A DNA stretch of 64,000 nt, from positions 2,416,384 through 2,480,383 of the forward strand of contig NW_023998456.1 in NCBI RefSeq assembly GCF_014805625.2. The letters run 5' to 3'. Within the stretch, counting starts at the first letter, position 1, and every line of letters begins with the position of its first letter. Shown piece after piece: positions 50,061 to 61,490 of this stretch. The position numbers were made by a program, and so were the translations under genes. This DNA comes from Glossina fuscipes (Eukaryota > Arthropoda > Insecta > Diptera > Glossinidae). A model generated the notes under the pieces. That model had not been told where the DNA came from and did not search any database. It was given only the letters and a program-made list of their open reading frames with translations.

Positions 50061-50429
50061 TAACATTTTTTTTATTTTACGAAATTTTTAGCGAATTCGG
50101 TCTTTCGTGTATTTGGCTCGTGTCTTTTCAGTGGTTTTGTTAAACTGGTTATCGCGGATACCGTGTGTGAGTTTGTTTTCTCTATATATTAAGAAAAAAA
50201 AAAATTGAAGACAATTATGGATTGACATTTTCCATTTTCCAGTAGTTCCCAATCTTTTTCCAGTGTGTGGATTTTTTCCGAGTACTAAATAATAAACTGA
50301 CAACAAGAAGGCGTAGCAGCCCCGGGGCCGCCAGAGAGAAACTCAAATGTGTTCCATCTATTAGCGCACAAATCACTGCAGAGAAAAAAAGTTAAAAATT
50401 CGGATTTTCCGGTATTAATAATTAATACA

Positions 50430-51180
50430 ATCGTTCCGATTGACAAAACATATTCTCAACGGATGCTAGAATGACAATTTCCCAAATCAGTCCTTTCGCT
50501 ATAAAAAAAAGCACGAGATAGCATTACAAAGTATACAGACACAATCTCGATTCCATGCGACGGTAATTTACTTGTCGTCGCTGGAAACCCGCGCGTGACG
50601 CAAAACCTCTCGAAGTCAAAGTTACTATCAAATTTAGCTCCAATTTGCGCTAAACTACATGACAAACTTAACTCGGTTAAAGGTGTAATTTATGCCCCAT
50701 GCTTAAAACTGTACTGGAAGACGAAACAGTTCGCGAAATGAGCAAACAAAGTGTGATTGAATTTTATACATTCACTAAATTAAATGACGACGGAAAAACT
50801 CGCTCTCCTACAGGAAGGATAATTATAACCTTTGATCGCTATCAGTTACCGCAAACAGTTGATGTGGCTTGGTATAAGTGTAAAGTGGAACTTTACATTC
50901 AAAATCCCATGGGATGCAAAAATTTTCATCGTCTGGGTCATACTGCAAAAAAATTAAACAGTGCTTCATCTTGTGCTGCCTGCAGTCTTGCTCCACTTGC
51001 TGAAAGATTTACGTGTAGTTTCTGCACAAATTTCAATAATCAGCACTCGGTGTTAGACAACCAATGCCCACGTTATATATAAATGCGTGAAATTCTAAAA
51101 ATCAAAACAGAAAATTACCGTAGCTTGGACGAAGCGCAACGCAAGTACCGCGAAATATATCCGACTGAAACTCAAAGATT
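50430..51180 (+). pseudogene. Non-LTR retrotransposon ORF1 (gag-like), broken
   Basis: The main open part (50699-51082) includes GRIIITFDRYQLPQTVDVAW, then YKCKVELYIQNPMGCKNFHR and LGHTAKKL. This is the region preceding and forming the first CCHC zinc knuckle, followed by CAACSLAP and CSFC, a second degenerate knuckle. In the first knuckle the second and last cysteines are replaced. The preceding bases are in frame-shifted continuity with an RNA-binding-like segment. The product would be the nucleic-acid chaperone that packages element RNA. It is followed at the expected distance by the ORF2 remains. Confidence 0.7.
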
Positions 51181-51621
51181 TAATAAAAGTAGTGCCTGCG
51201 CTGCCGTCGCCTTGAAATAGAAATCGAGCCTTTAACTCCATTTCCTTTCAAGGACAAACGTGTTCTACCATCAGCCAAAAAACACACTAAGAAACCAGAT
51301 CCATAACGCACCAAAAATAATATTGTAAAAATCAACGCCACACCAATTATTGAAAAAATTAAAACAACAACACGTATCCTAAAGTCTAATAAACTAAATT
51401 CCCCGGAATCGCCAGCTCTCAACTCTAGTCAACAAATGTTGTAATGAATCCAATCTTTCATCCCTTAATCAAACTTCAACTCGTTGCACTTCAAATGTAC
51501 GCAACCACCTAAGTACACATTATTCTGCCAGTAAGAACAAGTTATTCACGAAAATTCCTAAGGGGACCTTTTCGACGGAGACGCTGACTTGTCAGCTTAG
51601 CCCACCTACCACTCCGTTTCC

Positions 51622-54060
51622 ATGTCACTACAATTACATAAAGTTATTAAAATTCCACAAAGGAACATTAAGGGACTTACTAATGATTTTTGTGAACTCC
51701 GTTCACACATACGTGATTTTAACCCAATCTTTATATCCGTTCAAGGGATCCATTGTAGAAGTTCTTTTAATCATATTCTACCCAAATCATATACTAGATA
51801 CTTCACGAATGCTGATCAAAATCCATATTCCAAACAACGAGTGGATGTTTTTATAAAATGGAATATACCACACAAACGCATAAATTTAAGTTCAAGCATA
51901 CAAGCCGTAGCGATATAAATAACCTTAAACATAAAATTTACAGTATTTTCGCTCTATATCGCACCTCCGCAATCGTTTTCTTAGCAAGAACTCTGTAATT
52001 TTTTCTCCGGTCTTTCCCCCTTATATGCGGCTACTATAATGGCTGGAACACTATCTGGGGCTCAACAGGTAACAACAGCCACTTTCCAATCATAATCGAT
52101 CTTAACCTTTTAAACCTCTCTGTTACTCCGGCAAAACAGACTCAATTTCTCCTAGATTAAGCAGATTGGGTTAATTACTCCAAGCAGACCGAGTCATTTC
52201 TGAATGCAAACCCATTTAACGAGAACTGCAACCATGATCATGCTATTATGTTAAGGCCATTCGGGGGCTGCTCACCTCTCCATTCCTCAACAGAACAGCT
52301 TTTTTAAATGAGCTAGGCTTCCTTGGTGGAACAACACGCTTACGTTATTGAGAAAAAACAAAATGGTTTTATGGCAACGCTTTAAAAGATGTCCGGATCA
52401 TGCTCACTTGTTATTATATAAAAAGGCCAATGCTCTATCCAGAAAAGAATTACGAAAACCAAAAGCACTCAGTTTTGAACTTTTTTCGAAAAGAATTCAC
52501 AGAAATACATCAATGAAAGTTGTCTGGAACAAAGTCGACAAACTCAATGGAACTCCAAATATGAACGAAATCTCTGCCATCTGCACTCCCAATGGAAGTT
52601 TAACTGGCGCAGATGAGATATGTAATTATTTTGGAAACGTGTGGTGCGAGTACTCCTCTGACCACTTCTCTAGTACTTTCAACGAAAATAAAAGGACTCC
52701 AATTTCTCTTTCAAATGTTATCGAAAGATGCCCCATTTTCCTGGAAAATTATATATCTATCTTAGAACTTGAAAGTTGTCTCTCCAAATCGAAGGGTAGG
52801 ACACCTGGTCTACCAAATGATCAGTGCTCTGTCTAATTCAAGTAAAAAGAAATGACGGTATTTTTGACTGGCCATATATTTTACATGTGGAAACTGATAG
52901 CACATCTTCCAATTTCAAATTCAAAAAAATGTGTCCATTGCATCAGACTATCGCCCAATCTCTCGTCTATCTTGCCTCTCAAAAGCAAACAACAAGTTAT
53001 TTTCAAGCGGGTTAGAAGGTGCATCGACGCTCTTGTACATATTGATTATTTTACAACCAAACACAATTTATGAACGGAAGCATGTAACAATTCTCTCAAT
53101 TGATTTCACAAAAGCATTTGACAGAGTTGGTCCTCATGTCTTTTTCAGACACACGAAATCATGGAATGTTGGACCCAAATTCTTCAATTACATCAAACCA
53201 TTCATGTCGCATCGGCGTTTTAAAGTTAGAGTAACCAATCATCTTTCTGATTCCTTTCCGTATATGGATGGCATTCCACAAGGATCTCCTCTTTTTGTTG
53301 CGCTTTTTCAGATCGCTTTCAATGATATTTGTAAAATTCTTTGCCCTGTACCGAGAATTGAACATTGTCTCCACGCGGACGATGTATGTATTTTAATAAA
53401 AGAAAAAGATAGCATTAAGGCAAACGACATCCTCGAATCTATTGGACGACAGATCTCCACATGCACAAACAGACAAAATCAAAATGAATGCACATTTGTC
53501 GAAAGCAGATATGTGATGCAGGAAATCTACTGATGCATATTAATGACTCACCAGTACTAAACGTGCAGACGCTCCCTATTCTCGGGTTCACGTTTTCCAA
53601 CAAATATTGTTAAAAAATTCCATTTTAACAAGCGTGAATTTCACACAATACGTTACGAAAAAGCCATGCGCACATTAACACTATTGCTTATCTTACTAAA
53701 CTGTTTGTTTGAAGCAAAATTGACTATGCTTTGATAATTTATGGCAATAAAACTAAATCTAATGTCAACATCCTTAGACCGATCCATCACCAAGCACTCA
53801 GAGCAAGTTGGTATGCTTTTCGGACGACGCCCATGAATAATATTGTAATTGAAACTGGTCTCCCAGCTTTAGCAAATAGACTTTATGAGTTAAAAGCTGA
53901 AATCGTTCCCTAGCTTCTTAATGTGAGAAAGATTGTTATTAGCAAGAAAATTCGAAAGTCATCATCCGTAATTGACTATTGTTTGTACGTCACAAAGAAA
54001 TTGAACATTCCCTTAAAAATTTTCCGCTTGATTAGTTTGCATTCAGTCCCCTGTACAAGT
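51622..54060 (+). pseudogene. Non-LTR retrotransposon ORF2 (endonuclease-RT), broken
   Basis: Order of remains: an endonuclease-like start at 51640 (IKIPQRNIKGLTNDFCELRS, SVQGIH where Q-E-T-H is usual); a pre-RT segment at 52348-52836; RT blocks at 52931-53533 including LSIDFTKAFDRVG, GIPQGSPL and HADDVCILI; and a thumb region with HHQALRASWYAFRT near 53785. The catalytic A-D-D is intact although the preceding Tyr/Phe is His. Frames are interrupted by at least three shifts or stops. The layout with a CCHC ORF1 fits the I/Jockey group. It sits upstream of, and antisense to, igl. Confidence 0.8.
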
Positions 54061-54189
54061 TTCGAATAAGAAAGAAAACAAGCATACGTTCCGATAAGTT
54101 CTGGTTTTCATGTTCACCATTTCACTTGTAACAGCCGGCGTACGTATCAAAGTCAATTTTAGAATGTTCTTCTGTACTCTGCACTCCGA

Positions 54190-54480
54190 ACTACAGATGT
54201 AATATTAAACTAGTCGAATACTCTTTTGGAGCTTTCTCCTCATAAAGATGTTGAGAGTGCTCCTTTTTATAAAATATATTACAGGAATGACATCTTCCCT
54301 GTTCCTACTTCAGATAGTCTAGTTTAAAATTTTCAGGCGGAAGAGCAACCTTGGTCGTAGCTATAATCAATGGTCAGTCATTAAAGGCATAACATTTAAC
54401 GACTGGGTATGCACAGAGGAGGTTGCGGCCAGTCCCTCTCTCTTTCTCTCACCTCCCTTTTTTCTAGCCGTCAACATGTT
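54190..54480 (+). pseudogene. Retrotransposon tail fragment, left duplicate
   Basis: The plus strand encodes YRCNIKLVEYSFGAFSS and, after stops, SSLKFSGGRATL, a badly worn Jockey-type C-terminal region. The segment at about 54250-54330 is clearly related at the DNA level to 57025-57105. It marks the left part of the lectin-bearing segmental duplication. Confidence 0.5.
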
Positions 54481-54973
54481 ACATACGTAGGCACCATACC
54501 TTGAGTAAATGGCCCTTTAAAAAAAATGAAAAAGCAAATTTTAATGTTCCCGACCGATTTGCGCCCGAAATGCCAGCTTCATAACTCTGTGCGATGTATA
54601 ACAGTAATGTTCATTCATTCGATGCATCAATGGATTCGATCATAAAGAATTTTCCTACACATAGGTCGCTAACAGTTACCCTATTATTGCAAGTTTATCT
54701 TTAAGAATTATTGCAAGTTTATTTTTTATTCAAGTTCCCCTTGCTCCAACTGTTGTTCATATCATTATCAATTCATTCGTATTTATTATTTAAATCATTT
54801 ACCTTATTTGTTAAGTCTTATCCCCACGTTAAGTGATTACTTAATTATTTAAGGATTAAAAGTATGCCATAAGTTATTTGCTATAGTATTGATCATAGTA
54901 GTTTCTCTTTTCATCTTTAAAATTCTTAGTATCGGATTTCGGGTTTCTATTTACAACTGGATAATAATAGTAA

Positions 54974-55174
54974 CTAAATAGATAAATATTGCAATGATAA
55001 GAACCGCTTTTCTTCATAGGTATGAGCTTCATATTGTTCACAAAATTTCAGTAGAAACTTCAGTAGAAGTGCGCAGATATTATTCGCAAAATTGTAGTCC
55101 CCTTTAGTACAGTTATTTAACTCAATGACTACATTTGCGAAATAGTGAGCAATATGCTCAAATCTGTCTTGCAT
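54974..55174 (-). other. 66-codon antisense ORF, partly kept in both duplicates
   Basis: The translation begins MQDRFEHIAHYFANVVIELN. The right duplicate gives MQNRLGHVVSYYANMIRELN from the equivalent start (57587), before a stop. Many replacements are conservative (D/N, I/V, F/Y, V/I) and five of the codon differences are synonymous, so it looks like former coding sequence. The rest (NNCTKGDYNFANNICALL...) has no family that I recognise. It may be an exon or a relic of an unknown gene. Confidence 0.35.
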
Positions 55175-55263
55175 AACTCTTTGCTAATAAATTCCGTAGT
55201 CAAAACCATTGATGGTAACAATATTTCTAATTAACTAATAATTATTAACTTTCGATTTCAATT

Positions 55264-55316
55264 ATAAACCTTATGAATGTGTTGGTCAAAAGTTATTATA
55301 TTTCAATAAAAGTAAG
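55264..55316 (+). pseudogene. C-type lectin gene, upstream exon (left copy)
   Basis: The frame reads YECVGQKLLYFNKSK up to a donor (AAAGTAAG|GTAAAC at 55316/55317). This is the start of a C-type lectin domain: the first cysteine, then the Y-Y-F-type strand. It splices in phase 0 over a 64-base intron to the exon at 55381. Further upstream the frame stays open to a stop near 55238; no signal peptide could be found, so the 5' end of the gene is missing or lies in an exon I cannot see. Confidence 0.6.
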
Positions 55317-55380
55317 GTAAACATTTCGTGGATTTCATTGTTCTTATACTTTTGTTTTAGTATAGAAACATTCTTCTTAG

Positions 55381-55754
55381 GTGAATTGGTTCAAGGCGAA
55401 TGATATATGTCGCACTATGAGTGGACGTTTAACGTCGCTTGATAACGAAAGTGATTTGAATGCTATTCATACGTATTTTAAAAAAAATATACCCGGTATG
55501 CGTTGGTGGTGGCTGTCTAGTAATGACCTTGGCTTAGAAGGTAAATTTGTTTGTTGGGCAAACACTGGCGCACCTATGAACTACACTGTTTGGTCAAGCG
55601 GAAAACCGGATACCTCTAAGATTAACGCGAATTGTGTACATTTGTGGTGGGTGGGGGTAATAAATATGGAATAAATAATTTGAATTGCAAATGCGAGACT
55701 GATTTTATGTGTGAACGTGAAACACCTATCAACCTTTCGGTAAGTGTGTTATAG
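55381..55754 (+). pseudogene. C-type lectin domain exon (left copy), frameshifted
   Basis: After the acceptor ttcttcttag the exon reads VNWFKANDICRTMSGRLTSL and later WWWLSSNDLGLEG, FVCWANTG, WSSGKPD and NCVHLWW, in classic CTLD order. At about 55669-55675 the frame breaks after NME; in a shifted frame it resumes as NNLNCKCETDFMCE, which supplies the last cysteines, and ends at TAG 55752-55754. Fly lectins of this type are secreted sugar-binding proteins; the usual EPN or QPD ligand motif is KPD here. The single shift makes this a likely pseudogene, or an assembly error in a real gene. Confidence 0.8.
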
Positions 55755-55979
55755 ATATGAACAAAGCCCTGAAGATACTAATGGCTTCAATGAAACGATC
55801 GAATTATTCGCTTAATAATAAACAAAGTCCGAATTGCATCATAGTTTGGATGTGCGAAAAGATAACAAACAGTAACTTACGGCTTATGCTAAGTAAACTT
55901 TTTTATTGTAAGAGCGATTAGTCAAGTTTTTTTGCCGAGTTTTTTCAAATATACTAACTAATCTTACAATGATGATAAA

Positions 55980-56950
55980 TTTCGGTCCCTAAAATACTCG
56001 GAAGATGAAGTCTTAGAATCATTGTCTTCCCTTAAACATTTTCTTTATCCGGGCTTTGTTGCTCACGTATTTGTGCTCATTCATGCAATAACTGTGACGA
56101 ATATCTTCAATGAATTCTATTCTGTTGGAAAGTGCTTTCTATCAATCATTCTGGTTCGCAAGAACAAGTCGATTGAGGGGGATAGTGAAGCTGAGTATTC
56201 TGTCTAAAATCCTTGAGCATTTAATAATCAAAAGGCTTACACACAGTCATTGAATTCTGTTTCGTCTGCTATTTGGCAAAGTATTTCCAAAGGACGGTCA
56301 ACCTCTAAAAATCTTTTAAAATTGATAGGGGATATTTTTCAAATTTTCGCCGAATACAAACAAGCGGATTTTCGAAGGCTTCCGGCTATCCGGCGACTCG
56401 GCTTTTCTAATACCTTAGCACTGAATAATCGTCAGGATAATCAACTTGAACGAAAGGTTTCATGCTTCCGGACGATGTAAGAATATCCCATTCCTTCAAA
56501 TCCCCCAGTGGTACAGCAAGCCTTTAGTCTGACCTTAACATTTTGGTCTAGTGGACTAAAATGAATGGTGTGTTAGTAAATTTAAAAAAGGATCGTAAGT
56601 CAAGCTTTTCTTAGTTCACTATAATGCCCTCTAGTTACTTCGTTGATAGTTAGAAGCTAAAATATATTGACGAATTTGACGATTCCGAGGGTTCTTATAA
56701 GTTGAAATTCAATTTATTCAATGTTGAATCGTTCGTTAATAGGCCAAATCCCTTCCGGGCTTCATAAGAGAGATTCGAAGAAGTTTTGTATGACTACATT
56801 ACTACACGTTCATATCCAGTTCTTCTTCGACCAAGTTTGGAATATTTTTTTGTATTCCAAGACCACGAAGTTAGAGACGTGACACTTGCTTGAACGAGTT
56901 GATGAACCGAAATTTTTTAGTTTTTAGTCTACGTGGCTTACTGCGGAATT
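55980..56950. other. Stretch between the duplicates, nothing recognised
   Basis: ORFs at 56022-56207 and 56250-56480 have no recognisable domain. The sequence is less AT-biased than its surroundings in places, perhaps old mobile-element DNA. Confidence 0.45.
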
Positions 56951-56959
56951 CTCGATTTA

Positions 56960-57200
56960 AGCTTCCGCCTTGTGAATGTAGGTTAATACTCTTCGATTTA
57001 GCTACACTGGAAAAAAGACGTGAGAGATGTTCAGAGTGATTTTTTCCTTAAAATTTATTAAGGGAGCAACATCTTCAACGCTCCTACTATAGATAGTCTC
57101 TTTTAATGTATCTGGTAAACTAACGGGGTTGTATTTGTCAGACCGGCGCATGAGCTACCAGCTTCAGGAATTTTCCTGATAAGTTTTATAAGAAGTAGAT
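56960..57200 (+). pseudogene. Retrotransposon tail fragment, right duplicate
   Basis: The plus strand reads ECRLILFDLATLEKRREMF and, after a stop, IVSFNVSGKLTGLYLSDRR. This fits the L-x-x-L-x-x-R-R ... F-N-V-x-x-R pattern of Jockey-type polymerase ends better than the left duplicate does. No RT core. Confidence 0.6.
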
Positions 57201-58120
57201 CAATAATCCTTTTTGTTTCAATCCGTCAGCGCATTGCATTAATGTCATAAACGAAACTATCCTAGGAGCACGCAGCTCACAGCCAGTCTACTCCTGTACT
57301 TTTGCACAACTTGTATCTTTAAAGACACTTTCAGTCATTCTACATTTCCATGAATCACTACGTTCCCTTATCATCTTATAAATGATCAATTTTTACTGAA
57401 TTCTTTATTGATAAGATATTGAGCTTTGGCTATTAAGTTCTATTTGCAGCTGAATAAAATAAATAAACATTCCGCTGATAAGAGCCGTTTTATTCATCTA
57501 TAAAGTGAAAATTTCCAAAGTTGGTTTATTTAATTCACGGATCATATTCGCATAGTAGGAGACAACGTGACCAAGCCTGTTTTGCATATCTGTTTACTAA
57601 CAGTTTTGATTGTGCTAACGTGTTATTTAAAGCCTGAAATTGCCAATTAAACCAGTCAGTGGTAAAAGTACTCTATATATTAATTAATTATTTGGAGCCA
57701 GTGGGCTTAATTTCCATTTTCAGTTATTTACTGTGCGAACGTGTCGGTCAAAATTTACTATATTTCAGTGAAGGAATGGTAACCACTACGCGGATCGCTT
57801 TCATTGCTCTTAAAATTTTGTTATAATGAAAGCACGCTCTTCTTGGATGAGGTGGTTCGAAGCAAACCACCAGACCACCAAACCAAAGAATCAGAAAGTG
57901 ATTTTATTTGAGCGAACGTTGTCTTTAGTCCGAAGGATAACGGAATAACGCGGAGAGAGTTATGTACACATGTGTCTCTGTATAAAGGCGAATATAAAAT
58001 GAATGATTTGAACTGCAACGTGCAACGTGGAAAGCCTATAACCTATTGTATAAATGTTTTACAGAAATGAACAAAGGCGAAAAGATTCTGACAGCTTCAA
58101 TAAAATTATCACATACATCA
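57010..58120. repeat. Segmental duplication, right copy
   Basis: Counterpart of 54230-55810, with the same three blocks in order but shorter spacing between the first and second. The lectin part is much more decayed than in the left copy. Confidence 0.75.
57735..58055 (+). pseudogene. C-type lectin pseudogene (right copy)
   Basis: The upstream exon reads RVGQNLLYFSEGM up to a GTAACC donor at 57779. The downstream exon would start at 57847, but its acceptor is mutated (ttcttgg instead of ttcttag). Then come RWFEAN, a scrambled middle with a large deletion covering the W-W-W-L-S and W-A-N-T-G parts, VHMCLYKGEYKMNDLNCNV near 57970 and QRGKP. The NDLNC block shows what the left copy's frameshift region looked like before damage. 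It is clearly dead. Confidence 0.8.
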
Positions 58121-58129
58121 TATGTTTTT

Positions 58130-60530
58130 CTCAATTATTAACACTTCATTTGAGGTCTTTAATATTAACATTAAGTGATTGTATCACTCTGGAAGAAAAG
58201 GCAAGAGAGTAGTAACAAAATTCGAGGAAGTTACTTCATGTTCAATTTAAAATGCGATCTGCTACGAGCTGGTTCGAATTTCAATTTATGACAAGGTCAC
58301 ATAATCCAGATGCTTTAAGTACGAAGGGAATTTTAAACATTTCGATTTTTGTTTGGTTGACACGTATCTAAATGAAAAACTTTTATTTTCGTCATCTCCT
58401 GCAAGAAAAAGATAATCTTTTGTTGCTAAATAATATTTGCATTACCTTGTCGGGAAATCTAGAACACACCTAAGCTAAGACTTTATAAAAGTGTTGTAAA
58501 AATTCGAATGAAAACAATGAAAGTTGTCGAGGTGAGTATTTTTCAAAAATTTCATTTCGAGAAATTTTGAATTGGGTGCTACAAACACGTTTTTCTTGTT
58601 ACAAAAATTTTTTTAAAATAATTTTTGCGATTAGTATGCAATCCCAGAATCATAAAACTTCCCTTTTATCTTCAAATATTCTTTTTAATTCTCTTCCCTC
58701 GAAGATTTTATTTTAGAGTTGCAGTTGCACTTGCAGAGAAGAAAGATTCCAACAATTTTTCGTTTCGTGATGAATACAAAAATCTTCATCACGGTGGTCT
58801 CCATGAAGCCACACTAGCATATTTTTGTTTGAAAATGCTTTCGTGAAATGAACATAAGTACGTTCTATAGAAATTTGCTAGGGAAGGTAGAATTCGACCG
58901 GTAAAAGACCAGCTTGTAACTTCTCAGCACGTATTCATTTGACATGGGAACACTTTCGAACATTTGAACATTCTATCGGAGTTTGGTTTATTGTAGCATT
59001 AAGAAATACGGAATAGGAAGACTCTTGAGTGCGTTCGCTTCGTTTGGTTAGCTTCAGTTCGGTGTCCCATGTAAGTTTTGCGTAGGGAAGAAGTTTACAT
59101 TTCGGTGAGTTTTGCTTTCAGACTCACCATGGAACTCTAAGGTTTTATTAGGTTTATCATTTCGTTTGTAACGTTGTTCTTGGTCAACGCAAGCTTACGA
59201 CCGCTAATCCGCTTGTCGAAAGGCCAACATAGCAATAATTGAAAAGAAAAGCTTGAACTGGCATTTTGAACAATTATTTGCTGGGTTTTTAAAATGAGAC
59301 CAATTCTCCAGAAAATGCATAGAAAACATTTGTGCGAGCAGTAGTAACTGCTTTGCAAAAATCATCTGAAATTGCAGCAAGAAAATGAGTTTGAACCGTC
59401 TTCACCCATACCCACGACAGACCAACGATAACTTGCAGCTTACGCTTAAATGTAACTTAAAATGTGACGGAGATTAGCTCAATTTTTTGTGGAGTTTTAT
59501 GTAAGACCTATTCCTGGACTAAACAGTAAACTAAATGATGACAATACTTGCGTCCTTAAAATTTAATTTATAATAAACATGGATTTAATAACGGATACCT
59601 AGAGTCACCTCACGCAGTGCGATGTGGAGAGAGTAATAACACGCATATAATTAGTCAAATATTATTGCGATGTTAGCTACCAAAGGTCCGCCCTCAGGCG
59701 GATTTACTAACGTAATTATTCATTTTTATTTTGTTTTACAAAAAATTTGGATAAGGAACTGTGCCAATGGTATTCAGCCCAAGTGTTGGCGGCAGTAGAC
59801 ACGTGCGGGCTCAAAAAAAATATATTTCAATTATTGAGCATTGGTTTAAAGTCTTTGTTTAGCTGTTTATTTTCAGAACCTACCGCGTCATTGATCAAGC
59901 AAGGAGTTCGAAATGCTTTCGCAAATCCTTGACACGATTTCACCATTTACGCGAAAATTAAATTTTTTTTGCACAAATTCTTTTCTTCAAAAATTGGTTT
60001 TTAAATCGTTTTTCGCTCCAAGTATTCTATTTCTTTCAGATATATTTAACATTGGTTTAACCTTAATTCATGTAAAGTAGTAAGTAAATAGTTAATGGGT
60101 CTAATAGTTATACGAAAGACACACATAAGAGCAAAGTTCAAAGCAAATGCCATTAAATTTTAATGAATATTGTGTAAACTTTAGGCAATCAAATGTTATG
60201 TCTTCAATATGGCTTGTAAATCCATATGTACATCAGTCATTTAATTATATGTTTGACAATCTGAATTTTAAATCTTAAAAGCTTAAAGGCTTAAGAAATT
60301 ATTTTGTTGGCATTTTAAAGTCTACACTGTAAGCTGAATTTATTTTCGATTTTAAATATACTGGCAATTAATTGATGGCAAGCGTACCAAATGGAAAACA
60401 AGTGAAAACATTTCAGTCGAGCTAGGCCTCTATGGCGTCTTCTAACGCAATCCTCATTTTTGCCAGAGAGAATATAACACATAAATTATACCCTATGTTT
60501 AAGTGAACGGAACTGTATATTAAATATTAG
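58130..60530. other. Stretch with no firm gene; one small-peptide-like relic
   Basis: At 58700-58846 the frame RVAVALAEKKDSNNFSFRDE and following residues to a TGA looks like the second exon of a small secreted insect peptide gene, after a tattttag acceptor. A short upstream ATG-donor piece at 58508-58531 (GAG|GTGAGT) does not join it in phase. I therefore list it only as a possible relic. ORFs at 59137-59358 and 59747-59932 are unassigned. Confidence 0.3.
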
Positions 60531-60539
60531 ATCTCTTCG

Positions 60540-60950
60540 CAAATAAAGGCTTATTTATATTTCGTAAGAACGGCTGTGCCCAAGAGTTTCAATAATTGTG
60601 ATACGTATTCAAAATTCAATACGTACATAGCGTAGGATCCCAAAAATAGACATACATTGTCCAAATTTCTAGACTTTATAATGAGAGTGGTCGAAAAAGG
60701 GGACCGATCCGAACCATTTTTGATAGTGTTCGTCTTTGGGCCAAAGCATATGAGTGTACCAAATTTCATCACAATGTCTCAAACATTGCGGCCTGCAACT
60801 TGAACACAAATCTACAGACGGACGGACAGACAGAATCATTTTCTGAATCGATCGGTGTATCTATCTTAAACGCTTCTGCGTGTTACATGCGTTCGCGCAA
60901 ACTTAATATACCCTGCATCGCAAGTGGTAGAAGATACAATTAGCAAAAAG
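60540..60950 (+). repeat. Dispersed repeat A, copy 8 (best preserved)
   Basis: Contains GTGTTCGTCTTTGGGCCAAA, GTACCAAATTTCATCACAAT, GCGGCCTGCAACTTGAACAC, CAGACGGACGGACAGACAGA and CTGAATCGATCGGTGTATCT. It ends CGCAAACTTAATATACCCTG followed by CATCGCAAGTGGTAG. The minus ORF at 60551-60772 is within it and is not a gene. Confidence 0.85.
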
Positions 60951-61249
60951 AAAATGCCAATCGGCTGCGAGCAGGGGTATCTCAAATTCTGAATGTTTTG
61001 TGCAATTTGTTGGCTGTTGAGCGGAGCTTTTAATAGAAATTTCAATTATACGCCCGATGTCTACTATAATTCACGCGCGGTTAACCAAAATATATTCAAT
61101 ATCTCGTGATTGTTGAACTTTTTTATGTATGAACCGTCGGACAGATAGACAAGCGGGCATTATTTTCCCATTTATTTACCTTTTCATGTGAAGTAAATGA
61201 ATTAACATTCCAAGTTTCCCATTGACATTAGACAAAGATATACTAAGTT

Positions 61250-61490
61250 TATTCGGTTGTATGTAACCGAACGTTTTGATATGATTCCACCGTTTCGTTT
61301 TCTGAATCGTTCTAAGCTGGTCTGTCCGTGCGTCTGTCTTGTGTTTCGTCTAGAGACCGCAATTTTTGAGATGTTGTGATGAGTACGGTACATTAACGTG
61401 TGTCGGCCCAAACACGAACCCTACAGAAAATAGTATCAGATCAGCTTCGAACGCCCTATTTAGAAAAGTCATAAGTTAAAGATAATTGTA
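61250..61490 (-). repeat. Dispersed repeat A, copy 9 (inverted)
   Basis: Inverted blocks TTCTGAATCGTTCTAAGCTG, GTCTGTCCGTGCGTCTGTCT, GACCGCAATTTTTGAGATGT and GTCGGCCCAAACACGAACC in family order. Confidence 0.75.

Larger units (their letters stand above)
54230..55810. repeat. Segmental duplication, left copy
   Basis: Three blocks recur in the same order and orientation in 57010-58120: the retrotransposon tail (54250-54330), an antisense ORF block (54990-55180) and the lectin exons (55260-55800). Similarity extends past the lectin stop into ATGAACAAAGCCCTGAAGAT, matching ATGAACAAAGGCGAAAAGAT at 58066. Divergence is large, so the duplication is old. Confidence 0.75.

Noticed and set aside
52824..53374. 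Extra overlapping ORFs within the RT region
   Set aside because: They are alternate frames of the frameshifted reverse transcriptase.
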